NCBI GenBank assembly: GCA_024643305.1
Contig: JAHENE010000002.1
Location: 1 to 23,336, forward strand
Source of the DNA: Thiobacillaceae bacterium
GTDB taxonomy: Bacteria; Pseudomonadota; Gammaproteobacteria; Burkholderiales; Thiobacillaceae
DNA: 23,336 bases
Reading direction: 5' to 3'
Position 1 is the stretch's first letter; the number at the start of each line of letters is the position of its first letter. The notes beneath the pieces are model-generated. The model worked only from the letters and a program-made list of their open reading frames with translations, was not told where the DNA came from and searched no databases. Both the position numbers and the translations under genes were made by a program. Below, piece after piece: positions 7,941-16,124 of the stretch.

Positions 7941-9455
7941 GTGACCGATAAAACAAAACCACGCAGCAAACTTTCCCTTGGCAAGAAAACGGAAGAGGAT
8001 AAGCCGCGCACGGCCAAACCCCCAGCCACCTCTCGCCGCGTAAATATTGAGCGCGACCGCAGTAAAAAACCTGTAGCCAAACCTGCGTCAGAAGACGCCT
8101 GGAAGGAAAAAAGGGCAAGCGCAGAGCCCAAAACCAGGCCGCCACGCGCGCGCCCTGCGCAGCCAGCAAAAGAGGGGTCCGGCCAGAAGCCAGCCGGAAC
8201 CACGCGCCAACGCCCGGATCGCATGAAAGAAGAGCGGCGTGAAGGCGGCGAAACCCGGCGCAGGGAAAGACCAGCCGCAGAAAGAAAACCGGAAAGGCTG
8301 GACACTCGTCCGCAACGTATCGAGCAATTCTTTGCTACCTGCCCGCGTGGTCTTGAAAATGTGCTGGCGGAAGAGCTACACGCGTTGGGTGCGGAAGATG
8401 TGCAAAAAACCGGCGGAGGCGTGGGCTTCTTTGGGCCGATGGCGCTGTGTTATGCCGCAAACCTGCATTCGCGCCTGGCCACACGTATTCTGCTACGCGT
8501 GTCGGCTGGCAAATACCAGAATGAAGAAGATGTCTATCAAGGCGCGCTGGCGGTGTTCTGGCATAAATGGTTTGAAGCTTCACGCACCATCGCAGTCAAA
8601 GTGGTGGCGCAGGATTCTCAACTGAAGAGCCTCAATTTCATCACCCTCAAAATAAAAGACGCGATCTGTGACCGTTTCCGCGAAGAGAGCGGCCTGCGGC
8701 CCAGCGTGCAGACACTGCACCCGGATATCCGCATCCATGCCTTTCTGACGCGTGACCGCTATACGCTCTACCTCGACACTTCCGGCGAATCGCTCTACAA
8801 GCGCGGCCTGCGCAAACAGGCCGGCATTGCGCCAATAAATGAAAACCTTGCCGCCGGGATTCTCAAACTCTCCGGCTGGAAACCTGGCGAGGCGCTGTAC
8901 GATCCGATGTGCGGCAGTGGCACGTTTTTGCTCGAGGCTGCGCAGATGGCACTGAATATCGCGCCGGGCCTGGGCCGCGATTTCGCGTTTGAACGCATGC
9001 TCAGAATGGATGCTAAAGTCTGGCAGCGCATGAAGGCCGAGGCGCAGGCAGCCTGCCGGCCAGTACGCTCATTACCCATCTTCGGTAGTGACGTAATGGG
9101 GCGTTCGCTCCGGGATGCCGACAGCAACTTGAAAGCCGCTGGATTGCGCGAGGCGGTGACACTTTCAAAAGCTGACATTTTGGAGATTTCGCCGCCGGCG
9201 GAATCCGGCGTGTTGGTGATGAACCCACCTTATGGCGTCAGGTTGGGGGAAGAAGAAGAGCTGGCCGCGCTGTATCCAAAACTGGGCGATGTGCTGAAAC
9301 AGAACTTCGCCAACTGGCGCGCCTACATCATTAGCGCCGATGCCAACCTGCCCAGGCTTATCCATTTATCGGCCAGCAAAAAGACGCCGCTTTTCAACGG
9401 CGCCCTGGAATGCAGGCTTTATGAATACAAGCTGGTGGAAGGCTCGAACCGCTAG
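7941..9455 (+). CDS. rlmL: THUMP-domain 23S rRNA guanine methyltransferase (RlmL-type) with basic N-terminal extension
   Basis: 504 residues. Residues 1 to about 125 are a low-complexity, Lys/Arg/Pro/Glu-rich, probably disordered extension. From 127 the conserved protein starts (IEQFFATCPRGLENVLAEEL), with a THUMP domain to about 290 and then a Rossmann methyltransferase: SAM motif I DPMCGSGTFLLEAA (321-334) and catalytic NPPYG (429-433). This matches the N-terminal (m2G2445) half of E. coli RlmL; the RlmK half is absent, as in many betaproteobacteria. The GTG start abuts the hemJ stop and lacks a strong ribosome-binding site. An internal start (Met95) would remove most of the extension. Its stop overlaps the convergent pilU stop in CTAG. 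Confidence 0.87.
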   Translation: MTDKTKPRSKLSLGKKTEEDKPRTAKPPATSRRVNIERDRSKKPVAKPASEDAWKEKRASAEPKTRPPRARPAQPAKEGSGQKPAGTTRQRPDRMKEERREGGETRRRERPAAERKPERLDTRPQRIEQFFATCPRGLENVLAEELHALGAEDVQKTGGGVGFFGPMALCYAANLHSRLATRILLRVSAGKYQNEEDVYQGALAVFWHKWFEASRTIAVKVVAQDSQLKSLNFITLKIKDAICDRFREESGLRPSVQTLHPDIRIHAFLTRDRYTLYLDTSGESLYKRGLRKQAGIAPINENLAAGILKLSGWKPGEALYDPMCGSGTFLLEAAQMALNIAPGLGRDFAFERMLRMDAKVWQRMKAEAQAACRPVRSLPIFGSDVMGRSLRDADSNLKAAGLREAVTLSKADILEISPPAESGVLVMNPPYGVRLGEEEELAALYPKLGDVLKQNFANWRAYIISADANLPRLIHLSASKKTPLFNGALECRLYEYKLVEGSNR

Positions 9456-10579
9456 ACGATGTCGAGGTGGTCCAGCCCACCCATCAAATCCTTGCCCTTG
9501 GCTTCCTGGCCATGCAGCTTGATCTTCAGCCGCAGGTCGTTGAGCGAGTCCGCGTTGCGCAACGCATCTTCATAGGAAATATAGCCGGCCTCATACAAGT
9601 CGAAAAGCGCCTGGTCGAAGGTCTGCATGCCAAGCTCACGCGATTTGCTCATGGCTTCCTTGATTTCATGCACCTGGCCCTTGAAGATCAGGTCGGAAAC
9701 CAGCGGCGAATTGAGCAGGATTTCAATCGCGGCCATACGTCCAGCACCGTTCTTGCGTGGAACCAGGCGCTGCGAGATGAAAGCCTTCAGATTTAGCGAA
9801 AGGTCCATCAGCAACTGATCGCGCTTCTCTTCAGGGAAGAAGTTGATGATGCGGTCCAGCGCCTGGTTGGCGCTGTTGGCGTGCAGGGTGGACAGGCAAA
9901 GGTGGCCGGTTTCGGCAAACGCGATTGCATACTCCATGGTTTCGCGATCGCGAATCTCACCGATCAAAATAACATCCGGAGCCTGGCGCAGCATGTTTTT
10001 AAGTGCGGCAAACCAGTTCTCGGTATCGACCCCTACTTCGCGCTGGGTAATGATGGATTTCTTGTGCTCGTGCACGTATTCGATGGGGTCTTCCACCGTG
10101 ATGATGTGGTCGGCTGCATTTTCGTTACGGTGACCAACCATGGCGGCGAGCGAGGTCGACTTGCCTGAGCCGGTACCGCCCACGAAGACGACCAATCCGC
10201 GCTTGACCATGGCCACATCCCTCAGGACGGGCGGGAGGTTCAGGTCTTCAAATCGCGGAATCACCGTGTTGATGGTCCGCATGACGATGCCGGTGCGGCC
10301 CTGCTGAACGAATACGTTGACACGGAAGCGGCCGATATCCGGGGGGGCGATGGCGAAGTTGGATTCGTTTGTGGCTTCAAACGAATCCCACTGCTTGTCA
10401 TTCATGATGGCGCGTGCCAGTTCGCGGGTGTGGGCTGGGGTGAGGGTCTGGTTGGATACCGGCGTAATCTTGCCGTCCACTTTAATGGCGGGCGCGAAAC
10501 CCGCGGTGATGAACAGGTCGGAACCCTTCTTTGCCAGCATTAGGCGCAGCAGGTCGTTGACGGTTTTTTCGGCATTCAT
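9452..10579 (-). CDS. pilU: Type IV pilus retraction ATPase PilU
   Basis: 375 residues, a PilT-family secretion ATPase with the length and C-terminal extension of PilU. Motifs: Walker A GGTGSGKST (134-142), Asp box ITVEDPIEY (160-168), Walker B VILIGEIRD (203-211), His box TGHLCLSTLHANSA (224-237). PilU acts with PilT at the inner-membrane base of the pilus to drive retraction, and so twitching and DNA uptake. It starts 6 bases after pilT on the same strand and is clearly co-transcribed. The last residues (GGLDHLDIV) end on a TAG that shares the palindrome CTAG with the stop of the convergent methyltransferase gene. Confidence 0.95.
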   Translation of the reverse strand: MNAEKTVNDLLRLMLAKKGSDLFITAGFAPAIKVDGKITPVSNQTLTPAHTRELARAIMNDKQWDSFEATNESNFAIAPPDIGRFRVNVFVQQGRTGIVMRTINTVIPRFEDLNLPPVLRDVAMVKRGLVVFVGGTGSGKSTSLAAMVGHRNENAADHIITVEDPIEYVHEHKKSIITQREVGVDTENWFAALKNMLRQAPDVILIGEIRDRETMEYAIAFAETGHLCLSTLHANSANQALDRIINFFPEEKRDQLLMDLSLNLKAFISQRLVPRKNGAGRMAAIEILLNSPLVSDLIFKGQVHEIKEAMSKSRELGMQTFDQALFDLYEAGYISYEDALRNADSLNDLRLKIKLHGQEAKGKDLMGGLDHLDIV

Positions 10580-10585
10580 GGTTGG

Positions 10586-11629
10586 TTATCCGGGAAAAGC
10601 ATCTTTGTTCATTGCTTTGGACCTTGCTTCTGCCGCGGACACGACATTGCGCCGAACCAGATCTTGCAGGCACTGATCCATGGTCTGCATGCCGACATTC
10701 TGACCGGTCTGGATGGAGGAGTACATCTGCGCCACTTTGTTCTCGCGGATCAGGTTGCGGATCGCGGGTGTGCCAATCATGATTTCATGTGCGGCAACAC
10801 GGCCGCCACCGTCCTTGGTCTTGAGCAGGGTTTGTGAAATGACCGCGCGCAGTGATTCGGACAGCATGGAACGCACCATTTCCTTTTCGGCGGCAGGGAA
10901 TACGTCAACAATCCGGTCGACGGTCTTGGCCGCGGAAGAGGTGTGCAGGGTGCCGAACACCAGGTGGCCGGTTTCGGCGGCGGTCAGCGCCAGGCTGATG
11001 GTTTCCAGGTCACGCATCTCGCCCACCAGAATTGCATCAGGGTCTTCTCGCAGGGCCGACTTCAGTGCGTTGGCGAAGGAGTGGGTGTGCGGTCCGACTT
11101 CGCGCTGGTTGATCAGGCATTTCTTGCTTTGATGCACGAATTCGATCGGATCCTCAATGGTGAGGATGTGCGCATACTCATTTTCGTTTATATAGTCGAT
11201 CATGGCCGCCAGGGTGGTGGACTTGCCCGAACCCGTTGGGCCCGTGACCAGCACCACGCCGCGTGGCTGGTTGGATATTTCCTTGAAAATCTCCGGGCAG
11301 CCCAGATCCTCCAGCGTCAATACTTTGGAAGGAATCGTCCGGAACACCGCGCCGGCACCATTCTGCTGGTTGAAAGCGTTGACCCGGAAGCGTGCCAGCG
11401 TGGGGATCTCGAAAGAGAAGTCCACTTCCAGAACTTCTTCATAGACTTTGCGCTGGCCGTCATTCATGATGTCGTACACCATGCGGTGCACGTCCTTGTG
11501 CTCCATGGGGGGCAGGTTGATCCGGCGAATGTCTCCATGCACCCGGATCATTGGGGGCAGACTGGAAGAGAGATGAAGGTCGGAAGCCTTGTTCTTGACG
11601 GCGAAGGCAAGCAGTTCAGAAATGTCCAC
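10586..11629 (-). CDS. pilT: Type IV pilus twitching motility ATPase PilT
   Basis: 347 residues, the typical PilT length. Motifs: Walker A GPTGSGKST (130-138), Asp box LTIEDPIEF (156-164), Walker B AILVGEMRD (199-207), His box TGHLVFGTLHTSSA (220-233). The retraction-specific C-terminal part includes HEIMIGTPAIRNLIRE. PilT depolymerises the type IV pilus. The start is GTG at 11629 with an AGGA Shine-Dalgarno (CAGGACAATAC then GTG), and the MDISELLAFAV opening matches the family. It is divergent from yggS, with overlapping promoter candidates between them. pilT, pilU and the yggS-proC cluster are a common neighbourhood in proteobacteria. Confidence 0.97.
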   Translation of the reverse strand: MDISELLAFAVKNKASDLHLSSSLPPMIRVHGDIRRINLPPMEHKDVHRMVYDIMNDGQRKVYEEVLEVDFSFEIPTLARFRVNAFNQQNGAGAVFRTIPSKVLTLEDLGCPEIFKEISNQPRGVVLVTGPTGSGKSTTLAAMIDYINENEYAHILTIEDPIEFVHQSKKCLINQREVGPHTHSFANALKSALREDPDAILVGEMRDLETISLALTAAETGHLVFGTLHTSSAAKTVDRIVDVFPAAEKEMVRSMLSESLRAVISQTLLKTKDGGGRVAAHEIMIGTPAIRNLIRENKVAQMYSSIQTGQNVGMQTMDQCLQDLVRRNVVSAAEARSKAMNKDAFPG

Positions 11630-11649
11630 GTATTGTCCTGCTGGTTGAT

Positions 11650-11679
11650 TTGTCAGAGATAATATTCCCCAATGATAAC
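11650..11679 (+). promoter_or_regulatory. Candidate promoter of yggS-proC operon
   Basis: -35 TTGTCA (11650-11655, five of six consensus bases), an 18-base spacer, and -10 GATAAC (11674-11679, four of six). Predicted transcription start is near 11686. This argues against starting yggS at the TTG at 11650. Confidence 0.4.
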
Positions 11680-11688
11680 GACTTTCAG
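11659..11688 (-). promoter_or_regulatory. Candidate promoter of pilTU
   Basis: Read on the minus strand: -35 CTGAAA (11688-11683), an 18-base spacer, and -10 TATTAT (11664-11659). Transcription would start near 11652, about 23 bases before the pilT GTG. It is interleaved with the rightward yggS promoter candidate. Confidence 0.35.
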
Positions 11689-11727
11689 TGTTCGAACTTG
11701 AGCGAAATTAGCCCTCAATGGAAGCAT

Positions 11728-12444
11728 GTGGCTGACGGCCTGCGTGAAGTTCAGGGCCGCATCGGCGGGGCCATCCGCGCAGTTGGACGCAGCCCGGGGG
11801 AGGTGACGCTGGTTGCGGTGAGCAAGACTTTCCCCGCCAGGGCCGTCTGCGCCGCGGTTGCTTGTGGTCAGCGGCACTTCGGAGAAAGTTATGCACAGGA
11901 GGCGGTACCGAAGATTGCGGAGGTTGAGGCATTGCTCGCAGCCCCGGAAGCGGCTATGGATGACAACCTGCACGGACCCCTGGTATGGCACTTCATCGGC
12001 CCCATCCAGAGCAACAAGACACGTGAGATATCCGCCCATTTTGATTGGGTACACGGTATTGACCGCGAGAAGATTGCCCGCCGACTTTCGGAGCAGCGGC
12101 CTGACGGGATGCCGCCATTGAATGCCTGTATCCAGGTCAATATCAGCAGCGAGGCCAGCAAGGGCGGTGTGGCGCCGGATGAGGTGGCTGCCTTGGCCGG
12201 CTTGGTATCCCGGCTGCCACGGCTAAAATTGAGGGGACTGATGAGCATTCCCAAACCTGGAGCCGATCCACGCTCGAGTTTCCGTGAGCTCAAAAAGCTT
12301 CGCGATGAACTCAATGCACAAGGTTGGGCGCTGGATACGCTATCCATGGGGATGTCCGGGGATTTTGAGCTTGCGATTGAGGAAGGCGCCACGATCATTC
12401 GGGTGGGTAGCGCCATATTTGGGAACCGTAACTATGACAAATAA
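11728..12444 (+). CDS. yggS: YggS family PLP-binding protein (PLP homeostasis protein)
   Basis: 238 residues from the GTG at 11728. It is a cytosolic alanine-racemase-fold protein that binds pyridoxal phosphate and buffers vitamin B6 and amino-acid metabolism. Signatures: the PLP lysine in LVAVSKTFPA (Lys33), HFGESYAQEA, WHFIGPIQSNKTR, the strand LRGLMSIP, and LSMGMSGDFELAIEEGATIIRVGSAIFG. The start is uncertain. GTG 11728 has GGAAG just upstream and gives the usual family length; TTG 11698 would add 10 residues. TTG 11650 is unlikely because it lies in the candidate promoter. The end overlaps the proC start by 11 bases. Confidence 0.93.
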   Translation: MADGLREVQGRIGGAIRAVGRSPGEVTLVAVSKTFPARAVCAAVACGQRHFGESYAQEAVPKIAEVEALLAAPEAAMDDNLHGPLVWHFIGPIQSNKTREISAHFDWVHGIDREKIARRLSEQRPDGMPPLNACIQVNISSEASKGGVAPDEVAALAGLVSRLPRLKLRGLMSIPKPGADPRSSFRELKKLRDELNAQGWALDTLSMGMSGDFELAIEEGATIIRVGSAIFGNRNYDK

Positions 12445-13252
12445 GATCACATTCATCGGCGGCGGCAACATGGCCACCGCCATTATTGGCGGCCTGATCG
12501 CGGATGGCACACCGGCAACGTCTATCGAAGTCGTGGATGTCGCCAATGAAACCTGCGAGCGGCTTGCCCGGAATTTTGGCGTAAAGGCGCACACGTCCCT
12601 GGAACAGGCTCAAATGCACCCGGTTATTGTGCTTGCGGTCAAGCCTCAGCAATTGCTCGATGTGTCACAGCAACTCGCCCCCGTGCTGGGCGATCACCTG
12701 CTGGTGTCCATCGCAGCCGGCGTGCGGATCGCTGATTTGTCCCGCTGGCTGGGGGGGCATGCACGCATTGTTCGCTGCATGCCCAATACGCCGGCCCTGG
12801 TGGGGGCGGGGATTACTGGCATGGCCGCGCAGGAGGCGGTGCAATCAAATGACCGCTCCAGGGCAGAATCCATTTTGCGCGCCGTCGGCGCGGTGGTATG
12901 GGTGAAGGATGAAAGCGATCTGGACTGGGTGACGGCCTTGTCCGGCAGCGGCCCGGCCTATGTTTTCTACTTTATCGAGGCCATGGAGGATGCGGGCATC
13001 AAGGCAGGGCTGACTGCTGAAGTGGCACGCCATCTGGCACTGCACACGGTGTTTGGCGCAGCCAAGCTGGCGTTGGAGGCGGGGGAAGACCCCACGCTGC
13101 TGCGCTCCAAAGTGACCTCCAAGGGTGGAACGACGGAACGTGCCATCGCCAGTCTGTCGGAGGATGGCTTTGTTGACATGATTGCCCGCGCAATCAAGGC
13201 CGCCGCCGACCGGTCCAGGGAATTGGGCGATGAATTGGGAGGGCTGGCCTGA
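12434..13252 (+). CDS. proC: Pyrroline-5-carboxylate reductase
   Basis: 272 residues, the family's usual length. It performs the last step of proline synthesis, reducing pyrroline-5-carboxylate to proline with NAD(P)H. The N-terminal Rossmann motif is FIGGGNMATAIIGGL (7-21). The segment AVKPQQ (68-73) and the strand VRCMPNTPALVGAG (113-126) follow. The C-terminal dimer domain carries the signature ALSGSGPAYVFYFIEAMEDA (168-187) and VTSKGGTTERAI (227-238). The ATG at 12434 lies inside the end of yggS (11-base overlap), indicating coupled translation. Its TGA overlaps the yggT ATG (TGATG). ProA, earlier in the same pathway, is encoded in the opposing operon at 19708-20964. Confidence 0.97.
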   Translation: MTNKITFIGGGNMATAIIGGLIADGTPATSIEVVDVANETCERLARNFGVKAHTSLEQAQMHPVIVLAVKPQQLLDVSQQLAPVLGDHLLVSIAAGVRIADLSRWLGGHARIVRCMPNTPALVGAGITGMAAQEAVQSNDRSRAESILRAVGAVVWVKDESDLDWVTALSGSGPAYVFYFIEAMEDAGIKAGLTAEVARHLALHTVFGAAKLALEAGEDPTLLRSKVTSKGGTTERAIASLSEDGFVDMIARAIKAAADRSRELGDELGGLA

Positions 13253-13824
13253 TGCTCGCCGATACCCTGCGCTTTTTTATCCAGACGATCGGTGGCTTGT
13301 TCGCTGTGGCTGTCCTGCTTCGATTTCTCATGCAGGTGATGCGTGTGCCCTTTTACAATTCTTTTGCCCAGTTTATCGTGCGCATCACGGATTTTGCCGT
13401 TCGGCCCATGCGCCGTGTGATTCCCGGTTGGGGTGGGTATGACTGGGCCAGTTTGCTTCTGGCCTGGCTGATGGAAGTGCTGGTGGCAGCTGCCTTGCTG
13501 TGGGTAAGGGACTTCCCGTTCAGCCTGGCCGGCGCTGGAGTCTGGCCGGCGCTGCTGGGCGTGGGTGTTCTGGAGCTGGTCAAGTTGACCCTCTACCTCA
13601 TCATGGGCCTGACACTGCTGCGCGCCGTGCTTTCCTGGATGAATCCCTACTCCCCATTGGCCCCCGTCATTTACCCTTTGACGGAACCGCTGCTCGCGCC
13701 CTTCAGGAGAATGCTGCCGGCCAGCCAGTTCGACTTTTCTCCGATGGTGCTTTTGATACTTTGTCAGTTTCTCCTGGTTGTGCCCCTGGCGGCGATAGAG
13801 CGCGCCCTGTTTGGTAGTTTTTGA
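13252..13824 (+). CDS. yggT: YggT family inner-membrane protein
   Basis: 190 residues, with two copies of the YggT unit. Each unit has a membrane helix followed by a short Arg/Pro amphipathic segment: LLRFLMQVMRVPFYNSFAQF then RPMRRVIPG in the first, and LLRAVLSWMNPYSPLAPVIY then APFRRMLPA in the second. About four to five membrane helices are visible. The family is linked to osmotic tolerance and, in plastids and cyanobacteria, to membrane organisation; its biochemical role is unsettled. It overlaps proC by one base, and its TGA is followed by the yggU coding region. The yggS-proC-yggT-yggU order is widespread in proteobacteria. Confidence 0.93.
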   Translation: MLADTLRFFIQTIGGLFAVAVLLRFLMQVMRVPFYNSFAQFIVRITDFAVRPMRRVIPGWGGYDWASLLLAWLMEVLVAAALLWVRDFPFSLAGAGVWPALLGVGVLELVKLTLYLIMGLTLLRAVLSWMNPYSPLAPVIYPLTEPLLAPFRRMLPASQFDFSPMVLLILCQFLLVVPLAAIERALFGSF

Positions 13825-13836
13825 CTGGTTTTGATC

Positions 13837-13842
13837 AAAAGG
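13837..13842 (+). promoter_or_regulatory. Ribosome-binding site deciding the yggU start
   Basis: AAAAGG lies 8 bases before the TTG at 13851. The earlier in-frame TTG at 13821, which overlaps the yggT stop as TTGA, has no such site. This favours 13851 as start, though coupling from yggT could use 13821. Confidence 0.45.
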
Positions 13843-13850
13843 CTGCCATT

Positions 13851-14159
13851 TTGACCGTGGTGCCCGTTTGGGCCGGATATGACCCGAAACAGGACGTATG
13901 GACCCTGCAAATCCACGTCCAGCCGGGGGCTCGGACGAATCATATTCTGGGCGAGCACAACAGGCGCTTGAAGCTAAAGATCGCCGCCGCGGCTGTCGAT
14001 AATAAGGCTAATGAACGCCTGATCACTTTCCTCTCCTGCCTGTTTGGAGTGGCGAGCCGTCAGGTGTGTGTCGTGCATGGTGAAAAGGCGAGGCTTAAAA
14101 CGGTGGCTGTACGGGGAGCGGGTTGCAAATTGCCGGAATTGCTCGAAGAAAACAATTAA
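13851..14159 (+). CDS. yggU: DUF167/YggU family protein
   Basis: About 102 residues from TTG 13851 (112 if TTG 13821 is used). It is a small alpha/beta protein with the family core LQIHVQPGARTNHILGEHN, then RLKLKIAAAAVDNKANERLI and a C-terminal stretch with VVHGEKARLKTVAV. The function is unknown across the family despite solved structures. It is in the yggS-proC-yggT operon and is followed after 35 bases by the dynamin-like gene. The start is uncertain because every option is a non-ATG codon. Confidence 0.9.
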   Translation: MTVVPVWAGYDPKQDVWTLQIHVQPGARTNHILGEHNRRLKLKIAAAAVDNKANERLITFLSCLFGVASRQVCVVHGEKARLKTVAVRGAGCKLPELLEENN

Positions 14160-14194
14160 AGATTCCAATAACTAAATCAAACCAAAGGGATGAA

Positions 14195-16105
14195 ATGAGC
14201 GCAATGCTTGAAGAGGGGATAGCGGAGTATTCGCAGCGGCGGGACAACCTCGTTGTTGGAATAAAGGCTTTTGCCGACTGGCTTGACCGTTATCAAGGGC
14301 TTGATCCCGAGCGCAGTTTGCAGATGAATGATTTGGCCGAGGCCTTGCGCAAGGATCGTCTGACGGTTGCATTCGTTGCAGAATATTCCCGCGGCAAAAC
14401 CGAACTCATCAATGCGCTTTTTTTCGCGGATCTCAAACAGCGGCTGCTGCCTTCGGATGTGGGCCGCACCACGATGTGCCCTACCGAAATATTTTATGAG
14501 GAAGGCACGGATCCTTGCCTCAAATTGTTGCCGATTGAAACGCGCCTGCGAACTGAACCGCTGGCGCATTTAAAACTTTCGCCGGTTGAGTGGAGCACCA
14601 TCAAGCTGGATCCGTCCGATCCGGAAAAAATGCAGGAGGAACTGCAAAAACTGACTGAATCCCGCCAAGTTACAAAGGCTGAAGCGGAAGCTCTCGGCTT
14701 GATCAACTCCGCGGAAGACAACTCGTTTCATGAGGACGAAAGCGGCATGGTCGAAATCCCGGCCTGGCGCTTTGCAATGATCAATTATCCCCACCCCTTG
14801 CTGAAAGCCGGACTCTGCATACTGGACACGCCCGGATTGAATGCCCTGGGTTCGGAACCCGAGCTTACGCTGTCCAGTATTCCCAATGCGCATGCAGTGT
14901 TTTTCTTGTTGGCGACGGATACCGGCGTAACCAAGTCGGACCTGGATATATGGCAGAACTATGTGCACAGGCACATCAATTATCACATTGCAATACTGAA
15001 CAAGATTGATACGTTGTGGGACGATCTGCGCGGTGAACTGGGTTATCGCGCGGCCTTGAACAGGCAGGTAGCAGACACGGCCAGAATTCTCAAGTTGCCC
15101 AATAATCAGGTGTTTGCCATTTCTGCGCAAAAAGCACTGATTGGAAAAGTCAGGGAAGACGCCGGTCTGATTGCCAAGTCGGGCATCATGTCGCTGGAAA
15201 ATCTCCTGGCAGACAAGATTGTTCCTTCGCGCCGGGATATTCTTTTCCAGGGTGCAATCACCCAGCTGGCCGAGAACCTCAATAATGAACGTGGCAGCCT
15301 GGGCGCGCGCCTGCGCGAAGGCATGCAGAACATGCAGCAGCTGTCATCTCTCTCGGGAAAAAACCGCGATGTGGCTGCACAGTTGCGTGAAAACCTGGTC
15401 AAGGACAAAGTGCGTTACGACGCGACCTCGGAACAGTTCAAGACGACGCGCAAGGTGGTGCAGCAGCATGGCGAGCAGTTGCTTGACCGGCTTTCCGAGA
15501 ACGCCCTGCATGTGATGCTCGAGGAAGCCCGTTTCATCATGGCGGATAGCTGGACAACCAAGGGTCTGATTCGTGCCATGCGCGGGTTGAGCGAGAATGC
15601 CATCCAGCGTTTTGGCCAGGCCGAGAAGTTGTCCGTTGCCATGCAGCAGTATCTACTTTCCGCCTGTGAGCGTTTCCATCGCGAACATGGCCTACCGCGC
15701 ATGTCTATTCCCGTGCTGGACCTGACCTCGTACCGAATGCGCATGGACAAACTGATGCAGGAAACCCAGGGGTTTTGTAGTGACCCCGGTAATCTGCTGG
15801 TGGAAAAACATTTCATGATTCGCCGTTTTTACAACGAAGTTGCGGCGGAAACCCAGAAAACCTTCGACCTTTCGGCAAGGGAGGCCAAGCGCTGGCTTAG
15901 CATCGCCCTTGACCCGGTGGTTCAGCGCATCCATGAATACAAGCAGATTCTCGATGATCGTCTGGAAACCATACGCAAGATTACGGACAACGTTGGGGGT
16001 TTTCAGGATCAGATGGTCCTGATCAAGGGGGCCATAGACAAACAGCGCAGGCAGAAAGCCGAACTGGACGAGATTGCCAAACGCTTTGAATCGTTGATTG
16101 CCTAG
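14195..16105 (+). CDS. Dynamin-like large GTPase
   Basis: 636 residues. The GTPase core is at about residues 55-320. The P-loop AEYSRGKT (62-69) has Ala where the consensus has the first Gly. Switch I threonines are in GRTTMCPTEI (90-99), G3 is DTPG (211-214), and G4 is NKID (269-272). A long alpha-helical region (350-636) follows, with coiled-coil segments around 370-435 and 575-630. There is no transmembrane segment or signal peptide. Bacterial dynamin-like proteins remodel membranes, or, as with E. coli CrfC, associate with replication; which applies here is unknown. The ATG at 14195 was chosen for AAAGGG (14184-14189) 5 bases upstream. It is the last gene of the yggS-proC operon and converges on rng. 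Confidence 0.85.
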   Translation: MSAMLEEGIAEYSQRRDNLVVGIKAFADWLDRYQGLDPERSLQMNDLAEALRKDRLTVAFVAEYSRGKTELINALFFADLKQRLLPSDVGRTTMCPTEIFYEEGTDPCLKLLPIETRLRTEPLAHLKLSPVEWSTIKLDPSDPEKMQEELQKLTESRQVTKAEAEALGLINSAEDNSFHEDESGMVEIPAWRFAMINYPHPLLKAGLCILDTPGLNALGSEPELTLSSIPNAHAVFFLLATDTGVTKSDLDIWQNYVHRHINYHIAILNKIDTLWDDLRGELGYRAALNRQVADTARILKLPNNQVFAISAQKALIGKVREDAGLIAKSGIMSLENLLADKIVPSRRDILFQGAITQLAENLNNERGSLGARLREGMQNMQQLSSLSGKNRDVAAQLRENLVKDKVRYDATSEQFKTTRKVVQQHGEQLLDRLSENALHVMLEEARFIMADSWTTKGLIRAMRGLSENAIQRFGQAEKLSVAMQQYLLSACERFHREHGLPRMSIPVLDLTSYRMRMDKLMQETQGFCSDPGNLLVEKHFMIRRFYNEVAAETQKTFDLSAREAKRWLSIALDPVVQRIHEYKQILDDRLETIRKITDNVGGFQDQMVLIKGAIDKQRRQKAELDEIAKRFESLIA

Positions 16106-16124
16106 TTTTTCTGTTGCCTTTGGC

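Noticed and set aside
9190..9212. GC-rich dyad CGCCGCCGG / CCGGCG
   Set aside because: It lies inside the methyltransferase coding sequence (Pro/Pro/Ala/Glu/Ser codons), has no T-tract, and is expected from local GC content.
10943..11662. A 239-codon plus-strand open frame opposite pilT
   Set aside because: Antisense shadow of pilT; pilT has intact Walker A, Walker B and His boxes in its frame.
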